Notes: generated by a model from the letters alone, not told the origin. A stretch of DNA of 64,000 bases from Shewanella halotolerans (GCF_019457535.1 NZ_CP080417.1:3534001-3598000), one strand, 5' to 3'. Shown: positions 1 to 10,478, counted from the stretch's first letter. Program-made: numbers and translations.

Positions 1-1878
1 GTACTGAGAAAAACCTTTAAGGAGCTGGGCATCGAAGAGGAGGTGTTTAATACCCTGCCTAAACTCGGCTATCAACTCACCCTGACAGTGCAGCCTATCG
101 ACAGCCAAACGGCCCCTAGTCCGACTCGCTCCTATACACGCTATTTTCGCCATGCAGCCTTCGTCACGCTCTCGCTCGTTGCTGCTCTGCTCCTTTGGCT
201 GGGTTTGAGCGACATTTCCGACCAGCAACCCGTGCAGATCGGCCAGCTACGGTCTGTCACAAACCCAACCAAACTCAAGGTGACCAACTATGGCGGGGTC
301 GAGGAGCATATCGCCGTGTCTCACGACGGCCAGCGACTGGCCATGCAGTGGCGAGACAACTCACTGAGCGGCAAGATCTATATTAAGGAGCTGAGTCAGG
401 TCGATGCACCGCTGACCCTGATCTCCTTCGAGAACAACGAAGAAGCCTCCCCCGCCTGGTCACGCTCCGATGAGAAACTGGCCTATGTGCGTCTCGACCC
501 GGCCGGTGGCTGTCAGGTCAGGGTGAGAAACCTTTTGGATAACACAGACCAGCTCATCGCTTCTGACTGTTTCTACATCCCCTATAAGCGCATCGTCTCC
601 TGGTCCGGGGTCGACGACAAACGCCTGCTCTACGCCAAGAAGATGCAGGACCGCGTGGCCCTGATGGCCTACAACTTCGATACGGCCGAGCATCAGCAGG
701 TGAGTTTTCCCGACAAGAACGAGATAGACTACGCCCCCAAATGGCTGGACCAGGATACTCAGCTGGCCTTCATTCGCGAGCGGGCGGCCTCCAACTTGCT
801 CAGCCTGATCCTACAAACCGGGGATGGCAGTGAACGAGAGCTTATCCAAAACAGTCCCAGCATAGTCGATTTCGACTACTCGGCCCGCGAGCAGCTATTC
901 TATGTCAACAATCTCGACGGCGCGGCGGCCATCATCTCCCGTATTCACCGCGACGGCAGCCAGCTGGCACCGCTGGCGCAATCAGGCTTACCCAGCAGCA
1001 TCAGCCTGTCTGACACAAACGCCATGCTCTATGTGACCGAACATATCTCCAAGGAGTACATCACCCAGCAGGCCTACGGTGATGGAAAGCAGCTCAGGCG
1101 CATCTCCTCCTCCTCCCGCGACATGTATGGCAAGTATGCCAATGCCACTGGCGATATCCTGTTCCTCTCCAACCGCTCCGCTCTCTGGTCGATTTGGCGC
1201 AACAACAAGGTGAGCAGTAAAAACATCACCCATTCTCTCGGTAATGTCGGCGTGCCGGCTATCTCCCCCGTCAGCAGCGACTTTGCGGTCAATATCATCA
1301 CAGACACGGGCCGTACCCTCTACATAGGCAACATAGAATCTGAGAGCTTTCGCGCCATCGATATCCAGGGGATCGAGGCTGACAACTTGAGCTGGTCGGC
1401 GGATGGCGAAGCCCTCTACTTCAAGGGCTTCGCCAAGGAAAAAAACGGCATCTTTAAGCTGAATGTTAAATCTGGCGAGCTTGAAAAGATCACCCAGCAG
1501 CAAGGTGTCTACGCCATCGAGGGTCAGGATGCCAACCATCTCTATCTCTCCAAGTTCGACCAGAACGGCATCTGGCATCTGGATCGCACCTCGAACCAGA
1601 TAACGCTGATCACCGACAAGTTAGCCAAGTATGACTATGGCGCCTTCTATTATGAGCAGGGCTATCTCTATTTCTTAAGCCGTGACGCCGAGCACGACGC
1701 CATCATGCGTATCTCTCTTGCCGACAAGGACCACAAGCCTGAGTTAGTGCAAAGTTTTGCCCCAGATGCGGTGCGTAAGTTTTTCGGCCTTGCGCCGGCG
1801 GATGGTCACTCCTTCCTGGTCACCCTAAAACTGGCCAACGAGGCCGATGTCTTCGGTTACAAGCTGGTGACAGAATAG
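1..1878 (+). CDS. CadC/ToxR-like membrane regulator with TolB-like propeller (5' truncated)
   Basis: The reading frame is open from base 1, so the start lies outside the window. The first residues (LRKTFKELGI, then NTLPKLGYQL) match the end of an OmpR/CadC-type winged helix, including the usual 'PK-GY' turn. One membrane segment follows at about residues 51-70 of the visible part (VTLSLVAALLLWLGL). The remaining 550 or so residues look like repeated beta-propeller blades of the TolB/WD40-like kind, with many 'SWSxDG'-type blade motifs, and should lie in the periplasm. This is the CadC/ToxR layout: cytoplasmic DNA-binding head, one membrane pass and a periplasmic sensor. Its ligand cannot be read from sequence. 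The two secreted subtilases that follow on the same strand are possible targets, which is inference only. Confidence 0.8.
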   Translation, partial: VLRKTFKELGIEEEVFNTLPKLGYQLTLTVQPIDSQTAPSPTRSYTRYFRHAAFVTLSLVAALLLWLGLSDISDQQPVQIGQLRSVTNPTKLKVTNYGGVEEHIAVSHDGQRLAMQWRDNSLSGKIYIKELSQVDAPLTLISFENNEEASPAWSRSDEKLAYVRLDPAGGCQVRVRNLLDNTDQLIASDCFYIPYKRIVSWSGVDDKRLLYAKKMQDRVALMAYNFDTAEHQQVSFPDKNEIDYAPKWLDQDTQLAFIRERAASNLLSLILQTGDGSERELIQNSPSIVDFDYSAREQLFYVNNLDGAAAIISRIHRDGSQLAPLAQSGLPSSISLSDTNAMLYVTEHISKEYITQQAYGDGKQLRRISSSSRDMYGKYANATGDILFLSNRSALWSIWRNNKVSSKNITHSLGNVGVPAISPVSSDFAVNIITDTGRTLYIGNIESESFRAIDIQGIEADNLSWSADGEALYFKGFAKEKNGIFKLNVKSGELEKITQQQGVYAIEGQDANHLYLSKFDQNGIWHLDRTSNQITLITDKLAKYDYGAFYYEQGYLYFLSRDAEHDAIMRISLADKDHKPELVQSFAPDAVRKFFGLAPADGHSFLVTLKLANEADVFGYKLVTE

Positions 1879-2059
1879 ATTTAACTAATTGATCTAATTT
1901 GGATTAGACTTTTTTAAGAGATAAAAAATGCCCTCATAGAGCAAAAAACGGCGAATAATCGAGACGCCCTTCGTTGTGCGCTTATTACCTTCACGTTATT
2001 AAATTGTGACAGTCAAAATCCATTGACTCGACAGCACACAATAACAAGAAGGAAAGGAC

Positions 2060-5000
2060 ATGAAATTTAACAAATGCACCCTAGCATTATGCGTCTCGAC
2101 CGCCATTCTCTCAGGGGCCTTGCAGGCCAAGACAGAATCGATCGTGGCTTTCGGTGCCGAGCAGGCACAGTCCAAGGGAACCTATACTTTCTCTTTAGCG
2201 CAATCAGAGAAAGATTCTGGCAAGCAGATTCTGGACACTCAGCAGGTACTCAAGCAACAAGCAGAACTTCTAGCACAAATTAAAACCATCGACCCACAAG
2301 CTCGTCTCGTGGGCAGCACTCATCTGCTGGCGAATACCATCACGCTGGAAGTGCAAAGCAGCGCGCTAGCAGAGATCCGCAAGTTAGATGCCATAGCCCA
2401 AACCTTCTACGGTCAACAGCTGCAAACCGCCAAGCAGGCTCCAAATAATCATCAGGTAATGAATACTTCACCTGCCGAAGAGATCAGCCTGATGACGCCC
2501 TACATGGGCAAAGAAACCGCCGGTAAAGGGGTCAGCGTAGCCATCATCTCTACCGGTATCGACTATACCCTACCTATCTTTGGCGGCTCTGGCGTTTATG
2601 GCGAAGATAACGACCCAGAAACGCCACCACCAGCGGGAAGCTATCTAGAAGCCCTCGAAAACGGCGCCATAGAATACAGTGGATTTCCAACTGCTGTGGT
2701 GAAAGGCGGCTGGGATTTCTCTAGCGAGAACTATGGCAACGATGCCAACCCAATCGATCAAAACTTAAATTATGAATCCTACAACGGCTGGGTTTACCCC
2801 ACTGGACTAGGCACCGAGCTGGCAAGTATCGTTCACCAACTAGCCCCAGGTGCAGAGCTACACGCCTACAAGATCTACAACGTTTCGGAAAATAATGGCT
2901 GGGTATCGGCTTCAGCACCGACGCTGGATAAGCTCGTCTCGGCGATGGAGCACATCATTGACCCTAACCAGGATGGCGACACCAGCGACCATCTGGATAT
3001 CGCCCTGATCGACGCGGCGGGCGCGGGCGCCTTCTTCGACATCGATGGCAACGCCTCTCCAAGCCTGATTCAGATGCTGATTGAGCAAGCCTCAGCACAA
3101 GGGGTAACAATAGTGACTCACGCGGGAGACCTGGCAAAATACTCGCTATTTGGCGATGCTGAAGCCAAGCACCGTAACTGGATCTCTGCAGAGGGAAGTT
3201 CAACTTCGGCAATCACCGTGGGTGCGGTCAACTATGCCGACGATGGTGAGACCTTGATCATTCCAGACTGGGCCCCTATGGGACCGGTTCGTGGTTCTCA
3301 AACCCTTAAGCCTGAAATCGTCACACTAAGCGACAACCAAACCGTTGCTAAGATCTCTAATGCTGATGAAACAGCACCTAGGCTGGGTAGCCGCTCAGGC
3401 GCGCTGACAGGTGCAGCACGTATCGCGGCGGCGGCAGCCGTGATCAAGAGCGAGTTCCCAGGTTTCGGCCCTGCAGAGATCAAGGCCATACTCGCTAACA
3501 CTGCTGATGTAAGCGCCGTTCTGGAAAGCGATGGCATGACCCCGGCTGAACTTTATGCTATGGGTCACGGCATGGAAAACCTAGAAAACGCCGTTGCTTC
3601 ACCAATTGTGGCCTGGGAAACCAGCAGCAATCAGCCTTATGTGCAGTTTGGCATGCATGAGGTGGAACAAAGCAAGACGCTACATAAGCGCATCACGTTA
3701 AGAAACGTCTCAGATACCACCCAGACGTACCAGATCGCCTACAAGATGAATGGCGAAAAAGCGGCTCACGATGCTCTTAGTTTCAACATGGCAGAAAGCG
3801 TGAGCATTCCAGCCAACTCTAGCGTGGTCCTACCGATCACTATCACGGTCGATGGCAGCAAATTGCCACAATGGCCGCTGATGAGTACCGGTGACCACAC
3901 AGATGCCAATCTGAAAGCCACCGAACTCAACGGCTACATTAACCTGACTTCAGAATCCCACCCAGAGATCAATTTAGGCTGGATGCTAAAGGCGCGTAGC
4001 AGCACCCATATCACTCAGCGTCCAAATGCTATCGAGTATCCAAACTACCTCGGCTACAACTCAGATCTGGGCAAAATCGAATGGGCCCACCTGAACTGGG
4101 GTCGTGAGCTTTACCCAGACACTGAGAATGGTTCACTGAACTATCAGGGCTATGTGGCGTCGTTCGTTAACGAGTCTAATACAGCAACCACCTATCAGGC
4201 TTATCCGTTACTGCTGCAAAACCCAAGCTTGCCAGAGGAGCTACAAGGCCTAAAGGGACACATGATCAAGGCCGTCGGTGGCGCTATTTATGATGACGCC
4301 CAGTGTAGCGTAACGGGTAAAAAACTGAACATCGCCGTCAGTCTGCACTCACCTGCCGATGTTGCCTTAGCGAACTTCTTCGACCGCGGTCCACGCCTGT
4401 TTACCTATGACCTCTTCTATGAAGCAATGGTGAAGGAAAATGGCTGGGATGAGAGTTTCGAAGGTGCTTATATCTATGACGAAGCCCAACGCGTCAATCA
4501 ACCTTTCGTGGCGCTCAATGATAAAGGTCAGCCGACCACCTATGTGATCGACTTTAACCTGCCTATGGACTATTCAAACCCTAGCTCACGTTACAAGGAG
4601 TCATCGCTGCCAACTTTCTTTGCCAATAACGGGAGAAATATCGTGTCGCAGGTCTGTCTGGAAGATATGTTCCACCACGAGCTAGATAGCGTCGAAGATT
4701 TCGACCAAAACTTTGGTTTCCATATCCAAACTGACCGTCACACGGGCAGGGATCAATATGAGCCTATGGTCCAATTTAACCCCATCAAGGGCGGTAGCTA
4801 CACCGTAGAGCAGTCTTGCTACCTGGATTGGTTCAGTGGCGAAGAGGTGTGTTCTGATACCGTATTCGACCGCTCCGTTAAAGTGGGTTTTGCCGCAATG
4901 GAAGAGGGCAAATCAGCCGGTGAGCTGGATTATCAGCAGACCTTTACCGCACAGCCTGGCGAGGAAGTTTATATCGCCTCTGTCGGTACCTCGGAAATGG

Positions 5001-5806
5001 GCGGCTTCGGCCAAATTCCAGAGCCTAAAGGTTTCATGGTCGTCAGTCTCAACGATGACTTCATGCAAGTGGGCTACAACTCTTTCATCGATGACGATGG
5101 CTCAATCATCGCTAAGGCGCAGGCTGGACAACACTTCCAAGTCGAAGAAAATGCTGAAATGGGTACGGTTGTGGGCAGAATTGAGCTGGACACCCAAGGC
5201 TTCTTCACCTCAGGCTCAGACAAATACACTGCATTTGAACTGCTTATCAGCAATACACTGATCGGTACCCCATTTGCCATCAATCAAGAGACTTTCGAGC
5301 TGTATGTGGTCAACCCTGATGCGCTCGACTTCGAAAACAACACTGAGTTCGAAGTGAAGGTTACACCGAAACGCGGCCAAAGCATTGGTGAAACAGAAAC
5401 CCTTACTGTCTCGGTTATTGATGTCAATGATATGGCACCACAGGTCAATGAAGCAGTGGCCGCTTCGCTATCGGTACCAGAGCTCATCTTCAAGTCTGGT
5501 TCATCGGCAAACTTCACCTTAGATATTGCCGGCCTGTTCAACGAAGCCGAAGGCAATAGGCTGAGCTACGAAGTGGAAGGCACTGGCTTCTCGTCGCTGT
5601 CTGTTAACGGCACCGAAATCACAGGTCAAGTGGAGAACGAAGGTAGTCACATGCTGACCATCATCGCCTCTGACGGCGTGCATCAGGTCACTCATACGCT
5701 AGAAGTCGAAGCAAGCTTTGAACCTGAAAGCGATGGTGGCTCACTAGGCTGGATGTCGCTCATCCTGGGTACCTTGGCGCTAGTTCGTCGTCGCACTTTA
5801 CGCTAG
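2060..5806 (+). CDS. Secreted subtilase-like protein lacking the catalytic triad, cadherin-like domains, GlyGly-CTERM tail
   Basis: This 1248-residue protein has a signal peptide (residues 1-23, ending LQA) and a peptidase S8 fold. The normal 'DTG' is STG (Ser164), the 'GHGTHVA' block is GLGTELA (Leu250), and 'SGTSMATPH' is SGALTGAAR (Leu449), so Asp, His and Ser of the triad are all replaced although the surrounding blocks align without gaps. The C-terminal third carries a cadherin-type repeat ending DVNDMAP near residue 1133 and a second immunoglobulin-like domain. The tail has a GG, a hydrophobic helix and RRR, as in GlyGly-CTERM proteins sorted through type II secretion and rhombosortase. 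The start has a strong ribosome site (aaggaaagga). A non-proteolytic role such as binding, inhibition or chaperoning of the next protease is inferred, not shown. Confidence 0.88.
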   Translation: MKFNKCTLALCVSTAILSGALQAKTESIVAFGAEQAQSKGTYTFSLAQSEKDSGKQILDTQQVLKQQAELLAQIKTIDPQARLVGSTHLLANTITLEVQSSALAEIRKLDAIAQTFYGQQLQTAKQAPNNHQVMNTSPAEEISLMTPYMGKETAGKGVSVAIISTGIDYTLPIFGGSGVYGEDNDPETPPPAGSYLEALENGAIEYSGFPTAVVKGGWDFSSENYGNDANPIDQNLNYESYNGWVYPTGLGTELASIVHQLAPGAELHAYKIYNVSENNGWVSASAPTLDKLVSAMEHIIDPNQDGDTSDHLDIALIDAAGAGAFFDIDGNASPSLIQMLIEQASAQGVTIVTHAGDLAKYSLFGDAEAKHRNWISAEGSSTSAITVGAVNYADDGETLIIPDWAPMGPVRGSQTLKPEIVTLSDNQTVAKISNADETAPRLGSRSGALTGAARIAAAAAVIKSEFPGFGPAEIKAILANTADVSAVLESDGMTPAELYAMGHGMENLENAVASPIVAWETSSNQPYVQFGMHEVEQSKTLHKRITLRNVSDTTQTYQIAYKMNGEKAAHDALSFNMAESVSIPANSSVVLPITITVDGSKLPQWPLMSTGDHTDANLKATELNGYINLTSESHPEINLGWMLKARSSTHITQRPNAIEYPNYLGYNSDLGKIEWAHLNWGRELYPDTENGSLNYQGYVASFVNESNTATTYQAYPLLLQNPSLPEELQGLKGHMIKAVGGAIYDDAQCSVTGKKLNIAVSLHSPADVALANFFDRGPRLFTYDLFYEAMVKENGWDESFEGAYIYDEAQRVNQPFVALNDKGQPTTYVIDFNLPMDYSNPSSRYKESSLPTFFANNGRNIVSQVCLEDMFHHELDSVEDFDQNFGFHIQTDRHTGRDQYEPMVQFNPIKGGSYTVEQSCYLDWFSGEEVCSDTVFDRSVKVGFAAMEEGKSAGELDYQQTFTAQPGEEVYIASVGTSEMGGFGQIPEPKGFMVVSLNDDFMQVGYNSFIDDDGSIIAKAQAGQHFQVEENAEMGTVVGRIELDTQGFFTSGSDKYTAFELLISNTLIGTPFAINQETFELYVVNPDALDFENNTEFEVKVTPKRGQSIGETETLTVSVIDVNDMAPQVNEAVAASLSVPELIFKSGSSANFTLDIAGLFNEAEGNRLSYEVEGTGFSSLSVNGTEITGQVENEGSHMLTIIASDGVHQVTHTLEVEASFEPESDGGSLGWMSLILGTLALVRRRTLR

Positions 5807-5822
5807 TTAGCAACCCCCTTGT

Positions 5823-5848
5823 GGGATAGTCGGTAAAACGGCTATCCC
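5823..5848 (+). terminator. Hairpin between the two subtilase genes
   Basis: GGGATAG at 5823-5829 pairs with CTATCCC at 5842-5848, extended inward by a G-U pair and two G-C pairs around a six-base loop. No U-run follows, so it may attenuate transcription or protect an mRNA end and is not a full terminator. It sits 17 bases after the first subtilase and 28 before the second. Confidence 0.45.
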
Positions 5849-5875
5849 CCATTTCACAACCCTTTAGGTAATCAA

Positions 5876-8800
5876 ATGAAATCAAGTCGTAGAAATTTGT
5901 TACTGAGTGCACTCTCGGTTGCCATCGCCAGCGCTTGCTATGCCAACCCTGGCGCCGCTGGCTTTAGCGATGATACCAAGCCATTGCAGACCATTATTCC
6001 CGGCCAAGAAAAACTCAAACTCGAACGCGCCGGTAAACAACGCAGCGACGGCATGTACTTCGTCCGCTTCAAAGAGGCCCCGGTCGCCAGCTATGATGGC
6101 TCGCTGGCGGGCTTTGCCGCCACCAATATTCAAGTCAACCAGTCAAACAAGCAGGCATCTGGTCTGCTGAACAGCCAGTCTAAGGCCAGCCTGCAATACA
6201 GAGGCTACCTGAAACAGCAGCAAGCCAAGGTCAAGCAGAGACTAAACGGCAAACTCAAACGTATTCTGACCCCGACCCAGGAATACCAGCTGATCGTCAA
6301 CGCCATGGCGGTAAAGCTTAAGCCGGGTGAGGCCGACATCATAGCCAAAGACCCTGCAGTTCTGAGTGTCGAGCCCATAGGCCTACACTTTATTCAAACC
6401 TCCACCGGGCCCGAGTTTATCGGCGCCAAGCAGGTCTGGCAGGGCGATGAAATCGTCGAGGCTACAAAAGGGGAAGGGGTAATCGTCGGCGTGATGGACA
6501 CAGGGATCAACGCCAATCACCCCTCCTTTGCTGAGGTAGGCGCCGATGGCTACCAGCACAAGAACCCCCTAGGCGACGGCCAGTATCTGGGGGATTGCCA
6601 GCAGTATAGCCAGTTTTGTAACGGCAAACTCATAGGCATCATCAGCTATCCCGAGCTTATCCAATATCGTCAGGACACGGCCGACAGCCTGGACGATCCC
6701 GCCTATGAGGATCTCGCCAACAAGGTCAAGGTGGGCTATGACTTCAACGGCCATGGCTCCCATGTGGCCTCTACCGCGTCGGGCAACATACTGCACAACG
6801 TCAACTTCTATCTGCAGGTGCAGGAGGAAGATGGCACAATCATCGCTGAGAAGAGCGCCTTCGAATTTGACGCCATCAGCGGCGTGGCCCCCCATGCCAA
6901 CTTGGTGTCCTACCAGGTGTGTGACGATGCCGGCTCCTGTTATCCAGAATTTACCCTCAAGGCGATTGAACATGCCATAGAGAACGGGGTACAGGTGCTC
7001 AACTACTCTGTGGGCGGCTCGGCCAAAGACCCTTGGTCCTCCATCGACGCCGAAGCCTTCCTCAACGCCCGCGAGGCGGGAATTCATGTGGCCGTGGCCG
7101 CGGGTAATGCGGGCCCAAGCGCCAGCACCATAGGTTCGCCGGGCAACGCCCCTTGGGTGACGACGGTCGCCGCCTATACCCACGACCTCGAGTTTAAACA
7201 GAAATCCCTCACCAACATGAGCGGCGGCGAGACGCCACCCGGCGACATGATGGGCTTTGGCGTGACCAAAGGGGTGAACGGCAAGGTGGTTCTGGCGGCC
7301 AGCGTCGATTCTGACAACGCCCAGTGCACCGACCCTTTCGAGGCCGGCAGCTTCGATGGTGAGATCGTCGTCTGTGAACGCGGAACCAACGCGCGGGTGC
7401 GCAAGGGGATCAATGTTAAAGAAGGCGGCGCCGGCGGCATGATCTTGATAAACATGCCTGATGGCATAGATTCGCTGCACAATGACAACCATGTTCTGCC
7501 TGCCATTCAGCTTAATGCCGCCGATGGTGAGCGTCTGACCCAGTGGCTGGCCAGCGGTGAAGGTCACCAGGCGACAATTGAAGCCACAGAAACCACCAGA
7601 AACGCCAGCCTGGGGGATATCGCCGGGGTCTTCACCTCTCGCGGGCCTAACCTGCCCTATCCCAACATCTTCTCGCCGGATATCGCCGCGCCCGGGGTCG
7701 ATATCTACGCCGCCAACGCCGAAGACAGGCTGTTCGAGGGGCAGATTGGCCATATTCCATTCGCCAGCCTATCCGGCACCTCTATGGCCACGCCCCATGT
7801 GACCGGCGCCTATGCCCTGCTCAAGGCCGCGCATCCAGACTGGACACCGGCTCAGGCGCAATCGGCCTTCATGAGCACCGCCCATCAAACCACCTACAAG
7901 GACGATGACTATGATGGCACTCTAGAACGCTCCGACTTCTTCGACCAGGGCGCGGGCAGCCTGCGTATCAACCAGGCGCTGAAGGCAGGCCTGCTGCTGG
8001 ATATCGACAAGGCAGGATACCTGGCGGCTAACCCTGAGATGGGCGGCGATCCCAGTGCACTCAACACCAGCTCCATGGTGCAAAACCAGTGTATCTCCAA
8101 CTGCAGCTGGACCCGCACCGTCACCGCGACCCAGGCCAGCAGCTGGAGCGCCGAGTATGAATATCTCAACCCAGGCTTCACCCTGGAGATCACTCCGTCA
8201 AGCTTCTCCCTCAACGCGGGGGAATCTCAGGTGCTCACCATCAAGGCCACCGCCAACATCAATCTGGTGGATGAGTGGGTGCACGGCTACATCAAGCTAA
8301 ACAATGCCGACACCAACATGAGCGACACCCACCTGCAGGCCACCATAGGCTTCAAGGCGGGCCAGGTGGCCGAGGAGGTCTCTGCCGAGATGAACAATGT
8401 CGACAACCAGCTGGTGATCGAAGATATCTTCACCTCGGGCAGTAATGCACTCCAGGTCAAGGGCTTCGGCCTGTATAAGGCGCAGTCCTTTACCGGCAGC
8501 GCGATTGGCTCCTCTAACGATGCCGAGCGTGGCAGCCCGCACTCGAATCCTGAGGTGATCTTCAGCGTGCCGACCGTGGTCAAGCCCTACACCAAACGCC
8601 TGGTGGTAGAGATAACCGACACCACCTCACCCGACATGGATCTCTATGTCGGCATAGATGAGAACGGTGACGGCATGCCTGATGCCTATGAGATGTACTA
8701 TTCACTGCTCTGTCTGAGCGGCGAGATAGACTCTAAGGAGCGCTGCGTCCTGGAAAATCCGCCAACCGGCAACTATTGGATATTTGCCCACAACTATGAG

Positions 8801-9478
8801 GGCAGGGTCGAGGATGAGGCCGACGAGGTGACCCTGGAGATCACTCACGTGAACTACAGCAACCAGGCGAGCTTCGACATCACGGCGCCGAGCCAGGTGG
8901 CGCAGGATGAACGCTTCGACGTGAGCCTGTCGGTCAACGGCTATCTGGATGACAGCCTGAGTCTGCAGCCGCTTGAAGCCGGCGGAACCTACTATGGCCT
9001 GCTCGAGATGGGCACCACAAGCGAGCTTAAGCGCAACATAGGCGCCACCCTGATCAAGGTGAAAGGCCTAGAGCCGGTTGAGGTGCCGCAAAACACCGCG
9101 CCCGTGCTGGCCAACCCGATTGCCGACCTTCAGACCCAGCTAAGCGAACAGGGCAGCGCAGTGGTCAGCCTAGATCTCAGCCAGGTCTTTAGCGACGCCG
9201 AGGGCGATACCCTCACGCTATCGGCGACGGGTGTCGAAGGGCTAACCTTAGATGGTACTCAGCTTGAGATGAACTTTACCGCCAGCGGCGAATACCCAAT
9301 AGTCATCTCGGCCAGCGACGGGGAGTTCAGCACAGAGACGCAATTTACCGTCACTGTGACAGTGGCGCCGATAGTACCTGTCGAGCCACCGAGTGAATCG
9401 AGTGGTGGCGGTGCCATTGGCTTGTATGGCCTGTTAAGCCTGCTCCTTCTAGGGGTACGTCGCAGACAATACTCGTAA
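5876..9478 (+). CDS. Secreted subtilisin-like serine protease (S8) with I9 prodomain, PA domain and GlyGly-CTERM tail
   Basis: This 1200-residue exported protease keeps the full triad: Asp208 in VMDTGI, His293 in GHGSHVA and Ser636 in SGTSMATPHVTGA. In order it has a signal peptide (about 1-24), an I9-type propeptide at about 55-165, the split S8 catalytic domain (about 180-680), a protease-associated (PA) domain inserted between His and Ser at about 470-570, C-terminal beta domains with a Cadg-like repeat, and a GGG / hydrophobic / RRR tail. The tail suggests type II secretion followed by rhombosortase processing and surface attachment. It is the catalytically competent paralogue of the upstream gene, on the same strand after 69 bases, and a strong terminator follows. 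Extracellular protein degradation for nutrition is the likely role. Confidence 0.93.
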   Translation: MKSSRRNLLLSALSVAIASACYANPGAAGFSDDTKPLQTIIPGQEKLKLERAGKQRSDGMYFVRFKEAPVASYDGSLAGFAATNIQVNQSNKQASGLLNSQSKASLQYRGYLKQQQAKVKQRLNGKLKRILTPTQEYQLIVNAMAVKLKPGEADIIAKDPAVLSVEPIGLHFIQTSTGPEFIGAKQVWQGDEIVEATKGEGVIVGVMDTGINANHPSFAEVGADGYQHKNPLGDGQYLGDCQQYSQFCNGKLIGIISYPELIQYRQDTADSLDDPAYEDLANKVKVGYDFNGHGSHVASTASGNILHNVNFYLQVQEEDGTIIAEKSAFEFDAISGVAPHANLVSYQVCDDAGSCYPEFTLKAIEHAIENGVQVLNYSVGGSAKDPWSSIDAEAFLNAREAGIHVAVAAGNAGPSASTIGSPGNAPWVTTVAAYTHDLEFKQKSLTNMSGGETPPGDMMGFGVTKGVNGKVVLAASVDSDNAQCTDPFEAGSFDGEIVVCERGTNARVRKGINVKEGGAGGMILINMPDGIDSLHNDNHVLPAIQLNAADGERLTQWLASGEGHQATIEATETTRNASLGDIAGVFTSRGPNLPYPNIFSPDIAAPGVDIYAANAEDRLFEGQIGHIPFASLSGTSMATPHVTGAYALLKAAHPDWTPAQAQSAFMSTAHQTTYKDDDYDGTLERSDFFDQGAGSLRINQALKAGLLLDIDKAGYLAANPEMGGDPSALNTSSMVQNQCISNCSWTRTVTATQASSWSAEYEYLNPGFTLEITPSSFSLNAGESQVLTIKATANINLVDEWVHGYIKLNNADTNMSDTHLQATIGFKAGQVAEEVSAEMNNVDNQLVIEDIFTSGSNALQVKGFGLYKAQSFTGSAIGSSNDAERGSPHSNPEVIFSVPTVVKPYTKRLVVEITDTTSPDMDLYVGIDENGDGMPDAYEMYYSLLCLSGEIDSKERCVLENPPTGNYWIFAHNYEGRVEDEADEVTLEITHVNYSNQASFDITAPSQVAQDERFDVSLSVNGYLDDSLSLQPLEAGGTYYGLLEMGTTSELKRNIGATLIKVKGLEPVEVPQNTAPVLANPIADLQTQLSEQGSAVVSLDLSQVFSDAEGDTLTLSATGVEGLTLDGTQLEMNFTASGEYPIVISASDGEFSTETQFTVTVTVAPIVPVEPPSESSGGGAIGLYGLLSLLLLGVRRRQYS

Positions 9479-9515
9479 CCACAAAATAAATAAAAACAAT
9501 ATCTTGAATTAAGTT

Positions 9516-9546
9516 TTGGCTAACAAGGATGTTAGCCAATATTTTT
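9516..9546 (+). terminator. Rho-independent terminator after the active subtilase
   Basis: A perfect ten-base stem (TTGGCTAACA / TGTTAGCCAA) with an AGGA loop is followed by TATTTTT. It closes the subtilase transcription unit. Confidence 0.9.
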
Positions 9547-9710
9547 GAGCCTACACACCTCTGCTGTCTGAATTCACTTCAAAAACCAGTAAAATCACGA
9601 CTATACTGAATCCATTATACTCTCCGGCAAGTCGACTCAAGCTGCACTGTGTGTATGTTTTCGACATCTCAGCAGGAGAAAAAGCGGTGCGCTAAATAAA
9701 GGATATCTAG

Positions 9711-10478
9711 ATGGAAACCGATCAACCTCAGTTCGTCACCAAAGGCTGCCAGCAGTGCGCTAACAATCTGCATCTCGACTTCGATTTCACCATGGCATTT
9801 CAGCCAATCATAGATGTGAGTAAGCAAGAGATATTTGGCTACGAAGCCCTGGTACGAGGCCCCAACAACGAATCCGCCTATTCGGTAATATCCAGGGTCA
9901 ACGACGACAACCGCTATGCCTTCGATCAATCCTGTCGGGTCAAGGCAATCGCACTGGCGGCCAAGTTAAACCTGAAGTCCATATTGAGTATTAATTTCCT
10001 GCCCAATGCCATCTACCAGCCTGAGCGCTGCATACGTACCACTCTGGCAGCCGCCAAAGATTACGGCTTTCCGACGGATCGTATCATGTTCGAATTTACC
10101 GAGGCGGAGAAAATCGCTGACAGTGGCTACATCAAACATGTGGTGGAATACTACCGAGAGCTTGGCTTTATGACTGCCATTGACGACTTTGGTGCGGGGT
10201 ATGCGGGGTTAGGTCTGCTAGCCAACTTTCAGACCGATATCATCAAGCTGGACATGGAACTGATCCGAAACATAGATAGCGATGAAACCAGGCAGGTCAT
10301 CGTTACTCACCTGCTCAGCATTTGCCGCCAACTCAAAATCACATGCCTGGCCGAAGGCATAGAGACCCTTGCCGAGATGCGTTGGCTTAAGGGGGCTGGC
10401 GTTGAACTTATGCAGGGATACCTGTTTGCTAGGCCGGGCTTCGAGTCGCTGCCGGAAGTAACTTTTCCCATAGCCTAA
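9711..10478 (+). CDS. EAL-domain cyclic-di-GMP phosphodiesterase
   Basis: This 255-residue protein is almost entirely one EAL domain. Visible motifs are YEALVRG (EAL at residues 45-47), an Asn-containing LSINFLP, EFTE, DDFGAGYAG, KLD, AEGIET and QGYLFARP, which supply the metal and substrate ligands of active phosphodiesterases that open cyclic-di-GMP to pGpG. It should be soluble, with no membrane segment. The wording near the start (FQPIIDV...YEALVRGPNNE...VNDDNRYAFDQ) resembles the EAL half of BLUF-EAL proteins, but no BLUF photoreceptor domain is present. A short N-terminal CxxC (residues 13-16) could bind a metal or act as a redox switch, which is speculative. It appears to be a single-gene unit. 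Confidence 0.92.
   Translation: METDQPQFVTKGCQQCANNLHLDFDFTMAFQPIIDVSKQEIFGYEALVRGPNNESAYSVISRVNDDNRYAFDQSCRVKAIALAAKLNLKSILSINFLPNAIYQPERCIRTTLAAAKDYGFPTDRIMFEFTEAEKIADSGYIKHVVEYYRELGFMTAIDDFGAGYAGLGLLANFQTDIIKLDMELIRNIDSDETRQVIVTHLLSICRQLKITCLAEGIETLAEMRWLKGAGVELMQGYLFARPGFESLPEVTFPIA

Noticed and set aside
1879..2059. Terminator or riboswitch before the first subtilase
   Set aside because: No stable hairpin followed by a T-run and no recognisable aptamer.
6569..7753. A 394-residue frame on the opposite strand of the active subtilase
   Set aside because: It is a shadow of a clear S8 protease with all catalytic motifs and has no own features.
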